A DNA stretch of 32,405 nt, from contig JACKNZ010000024.1 in NCBI GenBank assembly GCA_024234595.1, forward strand, positions 1 to 32,405, read 5' to 3'. Below the pieces are notes generated by a model. The model was given only the letters and a program-made list of their open reading frames with translations, was not told the DNA's origin and searched no databases. The DNA comes from Moraxellaceae bacterium (lineage in GTDB: Bacteria; Pseudomonadota; Gammaproteobacteria; Pseudomonadales; Moraxellaceae). Positions 23,898 through 32,167 of this stretch are shown here, piece after piece. The position numbers and the translations under genes were made by a program. Numbering within the stretch: position 1 is the first letter of the stretch; each line of letters opens with the position of its first letter.

Positions 23898-24614
23898 ATG
23901 AAACGCGGATGGCTTGGTATCGCTTGTGTCGCTGGCATATTATTAGGAGGATGCGCTCATCAGCCCTCCCCCAAACAAATGCAAAGCTTTTATCATGCAC
24001 CCTCTAATGCTTATAGCCTCAGCCTCAGTAATGCTGCGTTGGTTGGCTCGGTATCCATGAGTGAGCAATGTGAGCCTTATGGCGGCAGTGTTAATTTATG
24101 GGATAGCAAATATCGTTTTTTTAGAATTGATTATCTCAATTTTATTGAACATCCCGTTGTCCATTCGCCGTCTTTTGCGACTGACCGTACGCTCAACGAA
24201 TTAGTCATGGGTTATTATCAAGACAACATCATTCCCAAGCAAAAACAAATACTAAGCCACAAAATATTATTCCGCGATACCGTAAATAGCACCATGGGCG
24301 AAGGCTTGCTCACCATTCTAAGTTTGGAAATGGATAAAAAATCTATTCCCAACGATGTGGTGGACAATACCGTTTATTATGGTTTTTTTATTTTTAGACG
24401 CGGAGACTTTGCCTATATTGTGCAACATCGCCAAGAAATCTACCAACCTGAACGTATGAAGGCCATGTTAGTCGCGTTAGCCGAAGGCATGACGATTCCA
24501 GGTAAAGGTTTTTTAGCTCTTAATGGTAACAGCAAAGAAAGCGAATCAGTATTTAACTCACAAGCCGAAATTGACGCGTGGAAAAAAGCCATGCAATGCG
24601 GTGGCAAATCTTGA
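23898..24614 (+). CDS. lipoprotein of unknown function
   Basis: Predicted lipoprotein of 238 residues with signal and lipobox LGGC (MKRGWLGIACVAGILLGGC). The second residue after cysteine is His, giving no inner-membrane retention signal, so outer membrane is likely. The body has no motif I recognise; it contains two more cysteines (in SEQCEPYG and near the C-terminus, MQCGGKS). GAGGAG lies about nine bases before the ATG. Downstream of uup by 36 bases and overlapping the alpha/beta hydrolase gene. Confidence 0.8.
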   Translation: MKRGWLGIACVAGILLGGCAHQPSPKQMQSFYHAPSNAYSLSLSNAALVGSVSMSEQCEPYGGSVNLWDSKYRFFRIDYLNFIEHPVVHSPSFATDRTLNELVMGYYQDNIIPKQKQILSHKILFRDTVNSTMGEGLLTILSLEMDKKSIPNDVVDNTVYYGFFIFRRGDFAYIVQHRQEIYQPERMKAMLVALAEGMTIPGKGFLALNGNSKESESVFNSQAEIDAWKKAMQCGGKS

Positions 24615-25492
24615 AACCAGAGCTTATTTCTTTAAACGTATCACCATCTATTACCCTTAATACCCGCATTTGGGGAACAGATAGTCATTTGCCAACGATT
24701 ATTATGGTGCATGGCTTTCCTGATAATAGTTTGATTTGGCAAAAAATTGCCGAACGCTTAAGCCCTATGTTTCGTGTGATTGCTTATGATGTTCGGGGTG
24801 CGGGTGGCTCTAGCATCCCAACACGCACCCATGATTACAAACTGAATTACCTGATTGATGACCTAGAAGCCGTCATTAACCATATCAGCCCGCAACAAAA
24901 AGTACATTTGGTAGGCCATGATTGGGGCTCGATTCAATGTTGGGAGGCTGTGACCTCCCCTCATTTACACGGCAAAATTGCCTCATTTACGTCAATTTCG
25001 GGGCCTAGCCTAGACCATGCCGCTTATTGGCTACTAGGCAGCTTAAAACATGGCTCCATAGCATCTAAACGCAAAGCTCTCAAACAATTAGCACATTCTT
25101 GGTATATTGCTGCCTTTCATTTGCCGCTTGCAAGTCAAGTCACTTGGCGTGTAGCCTTTAACAAATGGCCTGCTCGTTTGACCAAATTTAAAGCCTTACA
25201 CGGGGAAGATTTTGCTTCTCAAGCTAGCGATGGCGCACACGGAGTCAAACTGTATAGAGCAAATTTTTTAGACAAACTCTTTAAACATCAAGAAAGAAAA
25301 ACAGATATTCCTATCCAACTGATTATTCCTACCAAAGATAAATTTGTGACTGCTGGACTTTTTGATGATTTAAGCCAATGGGCAAACCATGTATGGCGAC
25401 ACGAGATAGAAGCTGAGCATTGGGTACAACGCACTCATCCTGACGAAATCAGTGCTTATATTCGTGAGTTTGTGGATTTTATAGAAGGCTAA
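24596..25492 (+). CDS. alpha/beta hydrolase, epoxide hydrolase-like
   Basis: Cytosolic alpha/beta hydrolase of about 298 residues. HGFPD is the oxyanion-hole motif, YDVRGAGGSS follows, and the nucleophile elbow VGHDWGS carries an aspartate (D109) rather than serine, the mark of epoxide hydrolases and haloalkane dehalogenases. The acid is likely in PTKDKFV and the histidine in EAEHWVQRTHPDE. The start is ambiguous: GTG at 24578, ATG at 24596 or TTG at 24611, all overlapping the lipoprotein gene; TTG would overlap its stop (TTGA). 24596 is a compromise. A perfect bidirectional terminator overlaps its stop. Substrate unknown. Confidence 0.83.
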   Translation: MRWQILKPELISLNVSPSITLNTRIWGTDSHLPTIIMVHGFPDNSLIWQKIAERLSPMFRVIAYDVRGAGGSSIPTRTHDYKLNYLIDDLEAVINHISPQQKVHLVGHDWGSIQCWEAVTSPHLHGKIASFTSISGPSLDHAAYWLLGSLKHGSIASKRKALKQLAHSWYIAAFHLPLASQVTWRVAFNKWPARLTKFKALHGEDFASQASDGAHGVKLYRANFLDKLFKHQERKTDIPIQLIIPTKDKFVTAGLFDDLSQWANHVWRHEIEAEHWVQRTHPDEISAYIREFVDFIEG

Positions 25493-25523
25493 AAGAACTG
25501 ACACTCGGCGCGTCAGTTCTTTT
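25491..25523. terminator. bidirectional rho-independent terminator
   Basis: AAAAGAACTGAC (25491-25502) and GTCAGTTCTTTT (25512-25523) are exact reverse complements with a nine-base loop. The A/T ends give a T-tract in both directions, serving the hydrolase gene and the convergent 25529-25948 gene. Confidence 0.85.
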
Positions 25524-25528
25524 AACAA

Positions 25529-25948
25529 CTAACGTAATGCTCCTACATAATGATGCGCTACTTCTTCCTCAATATCTTCAACCTGCTCCTTCACTACTGG
25601 TAGCTCTGGCTGTGTTTGTTGCTTAGCTGCCAACTTTTTAAATGGTCGTAGCGTCATACTAAACACATCTTCATTTGCTTTTGGCGGCTGTTCTTTAATC
25701 ACAACTGGCTCAGGCTGTTTGATTTCTTTAGACGGATACTCCCGTTCTAATAGCGTTTCAAAACGAGCCACAATCGCCACTATTTCGGGACTTGTTTCAC
25801 GACTTGCCAACTGTAATATTTCGCGGGCATAGTCTTGGTTTTTAGCCATATACACCGCATCAACCACACGCCCAGAGCGTCGCATTTGTACATATAACTG
25901 TGATGCTAAACTAAAAAACTCTGGGTGAAGTACTGAATCGCCCATCAT
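25529..25948 (-). CDS. hypothetical acidic protein
   Basis: Unrecognised soluble protein of 139 residues. The first 75 residues look like a helical domain (SLASQLYVQMRRSGRVVDAVYMAKNQDYAREILQLASRE); the rest is a low-complexity Pro/Glu/Lys/Gln linker (KEIKQPEPVVIKEQ, KQQTQPELPVVKEQ) ending in the acidic VEDIEEEVAHHYVGALR. The ATG at 25948 is chosen because GGAG lies six bases upstream; a GTG at 25960 would overlap that site. No signal peptide or membrane span. Between amt and a bidirectional terminator. Confidence 0.7.
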   Translation of the reverse strand: MMGDSVLHPEFFSLASQLYVQMRRSGRVVDAVYMAKNQDYAREILQLASRETSPEIVAIVARFETLLEREYPSKEIKQPEPVVIKEQPPKANEDVFSMTLRPFKKLAAKQQTQPELPVVKEQVEDIEEEVAHHYVGALR

Positions 25949-25973
25949 GTCATGCTCCACATATCAACAACAC

Positions 25974-25991
25974 CCCCAAACAAGTTTGGGG
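25974..25991. terminator. CCCCAAAC/GTTTGGGG hairpin
   Basis: CCCCAAAC (25974-25981) and GTTTGGGG (25984-25991) are exact reverse complements separated by AA. No T-tract. It may terminate amt read-through or sit in the leader of the 25529-25948 gene. Confidence 0.35.
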
Positions 25992-26004
25992 AAATAACTT
26001 CAAG

Positions 26005-26108
26005 AACTAGCGCGTATATCGTTTATTTACTCACTCCCTCACCTTTCGCTACGCTCCTCTCTCTTCCTAAGGGAGATGGTTGGAGTGAGGATTCAAAACA
26101 CGCTAGTT
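26005..26108. repeat. nested palindromic repeat with AACTAGCG terminal arms
   Basis: Outer arms AACTAGCGCGT (from 26005) and its complement ending at 26108 (ACACGCTAGTT, one mismatch in 11) enclose a second inverted repeat CTCACTCC (26030-26037) / GGAGTGAG (26082-26089) and a short inner hairpin around CCTAAGGG. The CTCACTCC...CCTAAGGGAG core looks like a dispersed bacterial intergenic repeat; the 104-base size and terminal arms are MITE-like. Confidence 0.55.
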
Positions 26109-26132
26109 TCAATGAAATGCCTAAAACCTGAA

Positions 26133-27452
26133 TTAAGGAACTTGCTCCCCGTGTTGAGTCAAGTCCAAGCCTATTTTTTCGTGCTCCTCTTCAACACGCA
26201 ACCCAATCGTCCAATCAATCAAACTCAGAATAATCCATGACATAATCAAGCTATAAGCCAAAGTACTGAGCGCACCTATAGCTTGTATCCATATACTGGC
26301 ATCAACACCCGACAACTGTTTTTGAGCAAAAACGCCTGTTAACAACGCTCCGACGATGCCACCAATACCATGAATACCAAATACATCCAGCGAATCATCG
26401 GCATTAAGTAATCGCTTTAGCCCTGTTGCCCCCCAATAACAGACTAATCCTGCAATAAAACCAATAATAAGAGCGGCCTTAACTTCTACAAAACCAGACG
26501 CTGGCGTAATAGCAACCAAACCCGCAACAGCACCCGAACACGCTCCCAATAAAGAGCTTTTACCACGACGCAAAAACTCAACTAACATCCATCCTAATGC
26601 GCCTGTGGCAGCTGCAACTTGAGTCACCAACATTGCCAATCCAGCACGACTATCGGCTGCAACTGCGGAGCCAGCATTAAAGCCAAACCAACCCACCCAC
26701 AATAATGACGCACCAATTAAGGTAAATGCCAAATTATTAGGAAAGAACGGTTCTTTGCCATAACCTTGCCGTTTACCTAGCATATAGGCACACACTAAAC
26801 CCGCTGCCCCTGCATTGATGTGTACCACAGTACCACCTGCAAAATCTAATGCCCCCATAGTAGCCAACCAACCACTTGGCTCCCAAACCCAATGCGCAAC
26901 AGGCGCATAAACCAAAACTGACCATAACACCATAAAAATCACGATTGCCAAAAAGCGCATTCTTTCGGCAAATGCCCCTGTAATCAATGCAGGGGTAATA
27001 ATGGCAAAGCTCAGTTGAAACATTACCCACACTGACTCAGGAATGTTAGAAGCAATATGACTTACCGTTACAGTACCTTGCACCTTGTCAAATGTCATAC
27101 CATCCAAAAACACTCTACTTAAATCCCCTAAATAAGGAGTAGAGCCTGCTGTAAAAGCCAAGCTATAACCAACAACTACCCATACCACGGTCACCAACGC
27201 ACAAATCGTAAAGCTTTGTAGTGCCGTACTAAGCACATTTTTTTTGCGCACCATCCCTGCATAAAATAAAGCCAAACCTGGAATGGTCATTAGCATCACT
27301 AAAGCTGTTGCCATTAGCATCCATGCTGTATCACCTGCGCTAATTTTGTCTGTCGTTGTGGTAAAAGGTGCTGTTTCAGCATAAACAAAAGATGGCACAT
27401 ACATCACTATGGCCAATAAAAGATAACGCAACACATCAACAGGATATCTCAT
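26133..27452 (-). CDS. amt: ammonium transporter, AmtB type
   Basis: Inner-membrane ammonium channel of 439 residues with an N-terminal signal sequence (LRYLLLAIVMYVPSFVYA), as in AmtB. Eleven spans follow. The twin pore histidines are present: H211 in GGTVVHINAG and H361 in DVFGIHGIGG; D203 in ALDFAGG and the Phe gate region (MFQLSFAIITPALITGAFAERM) also match. The tail LRVEEEHEKIGLDLTQHGE is the segment contacted by the PII protein GlnK in other bacteria. No glnK lies beside it in this window. Upstream is a sigma-54 promoter with NtrC-type sites, so nitrogen-limitation control is expected. Confidence 0.95.
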   Translation of the reverse strand: MRYPVDVLRYLLLAIVMYVPSFVYAETAPFTTTTDKISAGDTAWMLMATALVMLMTIPGLALFYAGMVRKKNVLSTALQSFTICALVTVVWVVVGYSLAFTAGSTPYLGDLSRVFLDGMTFDKVQGTVTVSHIASNIPESVWVMFQLSFAIITPALITGAFAERMRFLAIVIFMVLWSVLVYAPVAHWVWEPSGWLATMGALDFAGGTVVHINAGAAGLVCAYMLGKRQGYGKEPFFPNNLAFTLIGASLLWVGWFGFNAGSAVAADSRAGLAMLVTQVAAATGALGWMLVEFLRRGKSSLLGACSGAVAGLVAITPASGFVEVKAALIIGFIAGLVCYWGATGLKRLLNADDSLDVFGIHGIGGIVGALLTGVFAQKQLSGVDASIWIQAIGALSTLAYSLIMSWIILSLIDWTIGLRVEEEHEKIGLDLTQHGEQVP

Positions 27453-27485
27453 AAGGTATCTCCAAATTAGCCCTTGCTATTACAA

Positions 27486-27501
27486 TGCAAAAACAAGGCC
27501 A
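27486..27501 (-). promoter_or_regulatory. sigma-54 (-24/-12) promoter of amt
   Basis: On the minus strand TGGCCTTGTTTTTGCA matches the consensus TGGCAC-N5-TTGCA with the invariant GG and GC exactly 12 bases apart. The transcript would start near 27474, about 22 bases before the start codon. Confidence 0.8.
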
Positions 27502-27519
27502 AATCAGGATTTACATGCA

Positions 27520-27555
27520 GCACTATATGTGTGCATTATGCACCAAATAAGCACA
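27520..27555 (-). promoter_or_regulatory. NtrC-type enhancer sites upstream of amt
   Basis: GCAC-tatatgt-GTGC (27520-27534) fits the NtrC dyad GCAC-N7-GTGC exactly. TGCACCAAATAAGCACA (27539-27555) has one perfect half and a degenerate second half. Further GCAC half-sites lie at 27631, 27661 and 27685. The perfect site is centred about 53 bases upstream of the predicted start, closer than the classic glnA enhancers. Confidence 0.65.
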
Positions 27556-27741
27556 AAGACTTTTTTGTTATTTCTCAAGCAAATACCAAAATCGTGCTGT
27601 ATTTAAAGGCTTTTTAAGATTCAAAATTAAGCACAACTTCTTGCGAGCTTGTGCAAATACGCACTAAATGATGCCTCTATCTACGCACTATTTCATATTG
27701 ATAGTTCATTTTACAAACTAAGAAAAATTTACAGTTACAGC

Positions 27742-27770
27742 TTGTCGCTTATTTTTTAAAAGGCTTTAAT
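27742..27770 (+). promoter_or_regulatory. candidate sigma-70 promoter of the beta-CASP gene
   Basis: TTGTCG (27742-27747), 17-base spacer, TTTAAT (27765-27770), 97 bases before the chosen start codon. Confidence 0.4.
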
Positions 27771-27866
27771 CATACGTTTTTCAATAAAAATGATTGTCGT
27801 TAGCCAACAAATCAGCCTATGATGAACGATAACCTTATAAAATATCAGGCTTTATGGAGTAACATT

Positions 27867-29267
27867 ATGCGTAAATTACGATTTTTGGGTGCGGCACAAG
27901 AAGTAACTGGCTCATGCTATTTGCTAGAAAATTCAGGCTATCAGATTTTGTTAGACTGTGGCATTCATCAAGGAGGAGACTCCATAGAGCGCATAGGCAA
28001 AGAAGACTTTAAATTTGTACCTTCAAACATTGATGCGGTGATTTTGTCTCATGCCCATTTAGACCACTCAGGTTTATTGCCCAAATTAGTCCATGATGGC
28101 TTTAAAGGCGTTATTTATTGTACACATGGCACTAAAAATCTACTCAAAATTTTGCTAGAAGATGCGGTACACATTTATTTAAAAGATTTGGAATACGAAA
28201 ATCTGCGCCGCGAACGTGCTGGTAAAAAAAATCTAGAGCCGCAATATACCCTTGACGATGTACAAACCGTGCTCCGCCTATGCCAAGCTCAACACTACCA
28301 TCAACCATTACATTTTTTAGAGTTTTTTGATTTAAGTTTTCATGATGCTGGCCATATTTTGGGTTCGTCCATTGTAGAGCTGGCCGTGACCGATAATATT
28401 GACACCAAAACCTTAGTATTTTCGGGGGACTTGGGTAATCCCGATACCTCTTTAATGCGTCATTTTGATTTTTTAGAAAAAGCCGATGTGGTGTTAATGG
28501 AGTCAACCTATGGCGACCGTAACCATCGTTGTTTTGACGAAACTATCAATGAATTCAAAGCTATTTTGCAAGAAGCAGAAGCTGACAATGGCAATATTCT
28601 CATTCCATCATTTGCTGTAGGCCGTACCCAAGAATTACTGTTTCATTTGGGAAAAATGTACCACGAAGGCTTACTCGAACATTGGCACGTTTTTTTAGAC
28701 AGTCCAATGGCCAAAGCCGTTACCGATGTTTACTCTGAGTGTATGCGTCAATTAGATCATCAAGATGTGGCGTTAATGAAAGAAAAGCACAGTCACGATT
28801 TAGCGTCTTTTTTACCTAATTTAACGATTAGTGAAGATGTCACCGACTCGGCCGCTATCAACAACATTAAAAAAGGCGCAATTATTATTGCTGGTAGTGG
28901 CATGTGTACGGGTGGTCGCATTCGCCATCACTTTAAACACCGTTTATGGAAAGCCAATACACATGTAGTTTTTGTTGGTTTTCAGGCACGCGGCACATTA
29001 GGACGCATTTTGGTTGACGGCGTAAAACGCATCAAATTATTTGGTCAACCGATTGTGGTTAAAGCCAAAATTCATACTTTAGGTGGATTTTCGGCTCATG
29101 CAGGCCAAAATGAGCTATTAGCATGGGCGAAAAACTTTAATACACAACCGCGTTTTTATTTGGTACATGGCGAAGCCAAAGCCATGGAAGTATTAAGCGA
29201 TACCTTAGCCACTCAAGCACGTATCAATGCCGAAACACCTGCTCAACTATCGCAGATTCATTTTTAA
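27867..29267 (+). CDS. MBL-fold beta-CASP RNA metallohydrolase
   Basis: Probable zinc-dependent ribonuclease of 466 residues, in the bacterial CPSF73-like group (YSH1/RMMBL). Motif 1 aspartate lies in ILLDCGIHQGG (D30); motif 2 is SHAHLDHSG (H62, H64, D66, H67); motif 3 is in HDAGHILGSS; motif 4 is the aspartate of VFSGDLGN. The beta-CASP insert contains ESTYGDR and IPSFAVGRTQE; the C-terminal block includes IAGSGMCTGGRIRHH and TLGGFSAHAGQ, with the terminal VHGEAKAM. The ATG at 27867 has GGAG seven bases upstream; a start 16 codons earlier (27819) is less likely. RNA target unknown. Confidence 0.92.
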   Translation: MRKLRFLGAAQEVTGSCYLLENSGYQILLDCGIHQGGDSIERIGKEDFKFVPSNIDAVILSHAHLDHSGLLPKLVHDGFKGVIYCTHGTKNLLKILLEDAVHIYLKDLEYENLRRERAGKKNLEPQYTLDDVQTVLRLCQAQHYHQPLHFLEFFDLSFHDAGHILGSSIVELAVTDNIDTKTLVFSGDLGNPDTSLMRHFDFLEKADVVLMESTYGDRNHRCFDETINEFKAILQEAEADNGNILIPSFAVGRTQELLFHLGKMYHEGLLEHWHVFLDSPMAKAVTDVYSECMRQLDHQDVALMKEKHSHDLASFLPNLTISEDVTDSAAINNIKKGAIIIAGSGMCTGGRIRHHFKHRLWKANTHVVFVGFQARGTLGRILVDGVKRIKLFGQPIVVKAKIHTLGGFSAHAGQNELLAWAKNFNTQPRFYLVHGEAKAMEVLSDTLATQARINAETPAQLSQIHF

Positions 29268-29289
29268 TTCTATAGTCTTTTAAGCCAAA

Positions 29290-29323
29290 GCTTGTATTAC
29301 ATTGAGTTAATACAAGCATTTTT
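29290..29323 (+). terminator. rho-independent terminator after the beta-CASP gene
   Basis: GCTTGTATTA (29290-29299) pairs exactly with TAATACAAGC (29308-29317), loop of eight bases, followed by ATTTTTT on the plus strand. Confidence 0.85.
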
Positions 29324-29331
29324 TAAGTGCT

Positions 29332-29353
29332 TGGTATAGTAAAAGCTATACCA
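29332..29353 (-). terminator. hairpin at the 3' end of the 237-aa gene
   Basis: TGGTATAG (29332-29339) and CTATACCA (29346-29353) are exact complements, and the right arm contains the TAG stop of the minus-strand gene. No strong T-tract in the minus direction. Confidence 0.5.
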
Positions 29354-30059
29354 AAAACAATTGATAATTCTTTCGAATAACCTGAACCATTTCGATACAT
29401 TGCCTGTTGATAGAAAACTTTGTGACGCTTTCAAAAGCATCCAGCATGCAGTATATATCGTCATCTTCGCTTTTCTCTTTTGCTTCAACTTTGTAATTAA
29501 TAGCTGCTTGATAAGCTAAGCCCAATTGTTTTAAACCTAAAACACGACAAGCCTCTACTACATATTTGATGCCATCAGCCCCCCATCCTTCAAAGGCTTC
29601 AATTGCTGTACATAAGTTACAGGCCGACAAAAAATGAAAAATCTCATCAATCGCACCATAAATGGGAGGAAAGTTAGCTAAAAGAGCGTCTTTTCGAGCA
29701 GCTCGGTGATCATCATTGTCATCTTCGGGGTAGTTATGTGATTTTTGCCATGATTCTTCATGATCATCGGCCATCTTAGCAATCGCACTTGTTAAACCAC
29801 AACGTAAAAAATTCACCAGTTCATCGTCATCATTGATTAACCAAAACTTAAAGGTCAATTCAGGATTCCAATTTGGCTTACAATCCCAATTTAGGGCATT
29901 TACTTCGATACCTTCATCCAAAACCTGTTGTAAGTATTTTTTGATGGTAGGCGGAATGTCTTTAGTCACGGCTCTAGCTCCTTGCTGACTGAACATAAAA
30001 GAAAACCATTTTTTTAATAATGATGATTCTATTACTTGTTTTTTAGGGGGATGTGTCAT
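29346..30059 (-). CDS. hypothetical acidic protein, last gene of the paralogue operon
   Basis: Unrecognised soluble protein of 237 residues, no signal peptide or span. An N-terminal helical region (PPKKQVIESSLLKKWFSF) is followed by a domain with LDEGIEVNALNWDCKPNWNPELTFKFWLINDDDELVNFL, an acidic stretch (SHNYPEDDNDDH), and IYGAIDEIFHFLSACNLCTAIEAFEGWGADGIKYVVEACRVLGLKQLGLAYQAA. That last block has the general A-x-x-x-iGl-x-x-x-a helix-pair look of DMP19/DUF4375 proteins, but the match is loose. It starts 19 bases after the 307-aa gene with a weak Shine-Dalgarno, so it is probably cotranscribed. An immunity-type role is only a contextual guess. Confidence 0.7.
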   Translation of the reverse strand: MTHPPKKQVIESSLLKKWFSFMFSQQGARAVTKDIPPTIKKYLQQVLDEGIEVNALNWDCKPNWNPELTFKFWLINDDDELVNFLRCGLTSAIAKMADDHEESWQKSHNYPEDDNDDHRAARKDALLANFPPIYGAIDEIFHFLSACNLCTAIEAFEGWGADGIKYVVEACRVLGLKQLGLAYQAAINYKVEAKEKSEDDDIYCMLDAFESVTKFSINRQCIEMVQVIRKNYQLFLV

Positions 30060-30078
30060 CGTGATACGTCAAATCTGA

Positions 30079-31002
30079 TTACAATTGCTTGAGCAATGGT
30101 ACAAGCTGTTGATTAAAACCACTGATAAAGCGAGTAACATCCTCAAAACTGCGGATACTCCTATAATCAACGGGTAATTGCCAGTTGATTAATTGATTGA
30201 CTGAGACCGTTAATTCAGAACCTGTAAAAGGTTGATTAAATAATTGGGCTATTTGCTCGGTTGTTTGGCTAAATACTAAATCAGCAAAAATTTCATACAT
30301 GCCGCATTGTCCATCTAAACCAATCTTGATTTGGCAGCTTTTTGAAGCGCAGGTAAATACGATGTCAGGCTCCACCGCATTTAAGATACTGTTTAGGTCT
30401 GTAGGATTGATTTGTGGCGTGCGTTGCACTAAAGGCTCTAATGTAAAGTTTAAGTCCATTAACACAGGGGATAACTGCTGTATTACATACTGTTGCATGA
30501 GGCGATGTGTTTGAGGAAAACCCAAATCCATTTGTTGTTGCCCAAAGGCCATCATCTCTTTAAATTGTTGATGCCATTTAATGGTTACATCGTGGTCATT
30601 GTAGGTATTACCATCAGCCAAGTGATATTTTATTATGCGCTGATCATAGTCATAGCTCATACAAAAGCCATCTTGTTTGCTGACTATCCTTTCCCCAACC
30701 CGATAGGCTAACAACCAATATTTAAACTGTATTTGATCGGTTGGTGGTAGCGTTACCACAAAGAGTTCAGGACAGGGTTGGCTAAGTTGTTTTAACAAGC
30801 TATTAAAATGAGATGCTAACATACGATGTGGGTAAAATTGCAAATATAACCCTATGCGTCTTTTAAGCACATCACGAAGTGAATTAGTTGACACCTTGTT
30901 ATGAGACAGTTTATCCATTATGTCTAAGGCTTCTTGATAGCTGTTGGGAGTCTTTCCATCACTGTGATATTTAGCAGCCCAAATAAATAACTCATGCGTC
31001 AT
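30079..31002 (-). CDS. hypothetical protein, paralogue of the upstream 391-aa protein
   Basis: Soluble protein of 307 residues without signal peptide. Its N-terminal 130 residues align with the upstream gene: GKTPNSYQEALDIMDKLS against KMPNSLEEVVAMINQLS, then SLRDVLKRRIGLYLQFYPHRML against SLHTFLDRVEKYFTVFFKSRVL, and IQFKYWLLA against VSFLFWILQ. The second half (VIQQLSPVLMDLNFTLEPLVQRT to DVTRFISGFNQQLVPLLKQL) has the domain order of DUF4304-like proteins, but this is a pattern reading, not a search result. GAGG lies seven to eight bases before the ATG, and the start overlaps the upstream gene by 11 bases, indicating coupling. Confidence 0.72.
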   Translation of the reverse strand: MTHELFIWAAKYHSDGKTPNSYQEALDIMDKLSHNKVSTNSLRDVLKRRIGLYLQFYPHRMLASHFNSLLKQLSQPCPELFVVTLPPTDQIQFKYWLLAYRVGERIVSKQDGFCMSYDYDQRIIKYHLADGNTYNDHDVTIKWHQQFKEMMAFGQQQMDLGFPQTHRLMQQYVIQQLSPVLMDLNFTLEPLVQRTPQINPTDLNSILNAVEPDIVFTCASKSCQIKIGLDGQCGMYEIFADLVFSQTTEQIAQLFNQPFTGSELTVSVNQLINWQLPVDYRSIRSFEDVTRFISGFNQQLVPLLKQL

Positions 31003-32167
31003 GGTGTGATCCTCGTGCTAAAGAAATAACTTCTGACAGACTATGTTCCATCATGAAGTTTTTAATATTAAAAGCCTGCGTACATTCATTATTTATTCGC
31101 GCACTAAGTGCGTGAAAGGCAGCATATTCATCCTCGACATTGGCGAGCTTAGCAATAACAAAATTACTAGGACGACCTATAAGTCCCATTAAATAATAAG
31201 GGATCCCTTTAACGGCAAGATGCAAGCCCTGATAAGTACTGACTTGCGTTAAAAAAGGAAGCACTTGATTTTGGATGAGCTCTGCTAGTCTTAGCAAATC
31301 CGCTTTATTTTCGACCACATAAGATTTATTGCCTATCGTATTTAGGCAAGGATTAAGATCGATAATACGAGTGTAGTTTTCTCCCCATTTACGACAAGCA
31401 AACTGTGTTTCGTAATGATTAATAATGGGGTCATCCTGATATAAAGAAATCCCTACACTAAATTTTCCAAAAGATTCATCACGAATCATCACTTTCAAAT
31501 ATTGTTGGCCTGTTTCGGCTTGTTTTCGCATTCTGATATCACTAGCAGTTCTTGCGTCATAGCGCAAAAAAACGGGGTTATCTATCTCGAGGCTAAATCC
31601 TAAAGGGGTTAACAGAGGAAGCAATATATCTTCAATTTCACTGTGCACATAGCCCTCTGTAAACTGAAAACTAATCACGCCACGTTTGTGCATGGCCATA
31701 TTTTCACGATTGAGTAGATACCACATCCGTTCGTCTTCTTGCGGCAAAACATGGCCATCAGGCAACCATGCCATTTGTGTTTTTGCTATTTTTAGACTAG
31801 GGCAATACACCACTAATTCAAGAATCTGTGCAGCTTGAAGTATCCAAAACAAAAAACTCACATAATCACTGCTTATCATGTTTATTTGTATAACAGCACT
31901 TTGTGGCGTGGTGTTCTCGTAATCGCCAAGTTGTTTAAAGCAATTTTTTGTTAATTGCCCATGATATCGTTGTAATACCCGACTTTTAAAAAACACCGTA
32001 AAATACTTTTCTACACGGTCAAGAAAGGTATGCAAACTGTCCCGATGTTGGCTTCGCTGTTGCGAAAGTTGATTTATCATTGCAACAACCTCCTCGAGGC
32101 TGTTTGGCATTTTACTTAATTCATGAACACTAAAAATGTATAAGGGGTATGTATCGCTATCGCTCAT
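30992..32167 (-). CDS. hypothetical protein with DUF4304-like C-terminal region
   Basis: Soluble protein of 391 residues without signal peptide. An N-terminal region paralogous to the 307-aa protein (about 1-150) is followed by LLPLLTPLGFSLEIDNPVFLRYD, QYLKVMIRDESFGKFSVGISLYQDDP and ENKADLLRLAELIQNQVLPFLTQVSTYQGL, whose order (LGF motif, strand with FSVGI, helix ending LPFL) recalls DUF4304 proteins, often found near polymorphic toxins. The C-terminal 60 residues (GRPSNFVIAKLANVEDEYAAFHALSARI) have no counterpart in the paralogue. The ATG directly follows the stop of a 23-codon leader ORF (TAAATG). Function unknown. Confidence 0.72.
   Translation of the reverse strand: MSDSDTYPLYIFSVHELSKMPNSLEEVVAMINQLSQQRSQHRDSLHTFLDRVEKYFTVFFKSRVLQRYHGQLTKNCFKQLGDYENTTPQSAVIQINMISSDYVSFLFWILQAAQILELVVYCPSLKIAKTQMAWLPDGHVLPQEDERMWYLLNRENMAMHKRGVISFQFTEGYVHSEIEDILLPLLTPLGFSLEIDNPVFLRYDARTASDIRMRKQAETGQQYLKVMIRDESFGKFSVGISLYQDDPIINHYETQFACRKWGENYTRIIDLNPCLNTIGNKSYVVENKADLLRLAELIQNQVLPFLTQVSTYQGLHLAVKGIPYYLMGLIGRPSNFVIAKLANVEDEYAAFHALSARINNECTQAFNIKNFMMEHSLSEVISLARGSHHDA

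Larger units (their letters stand above)
27453..27866. other. 414-base divergent control region of amt and the beta-CASP gene
   Basis: Holds the amt sigma-54 promoter and NtrC-type sites (27486-27555), several more GCAC half-sites up to about 27690, and a candidate sigma-70 promoter for the beta-CASP gene (27742-27770). No ORF of its own. Confidence 0.65.

Noticed and set aside
27771..27815. Fur box in the beta-CASP leader
   Set aside because: AATCAT and ATGATT form a loose dyad, but the spacing and flanks do not fit the GATAAT repeats of a Fur site.
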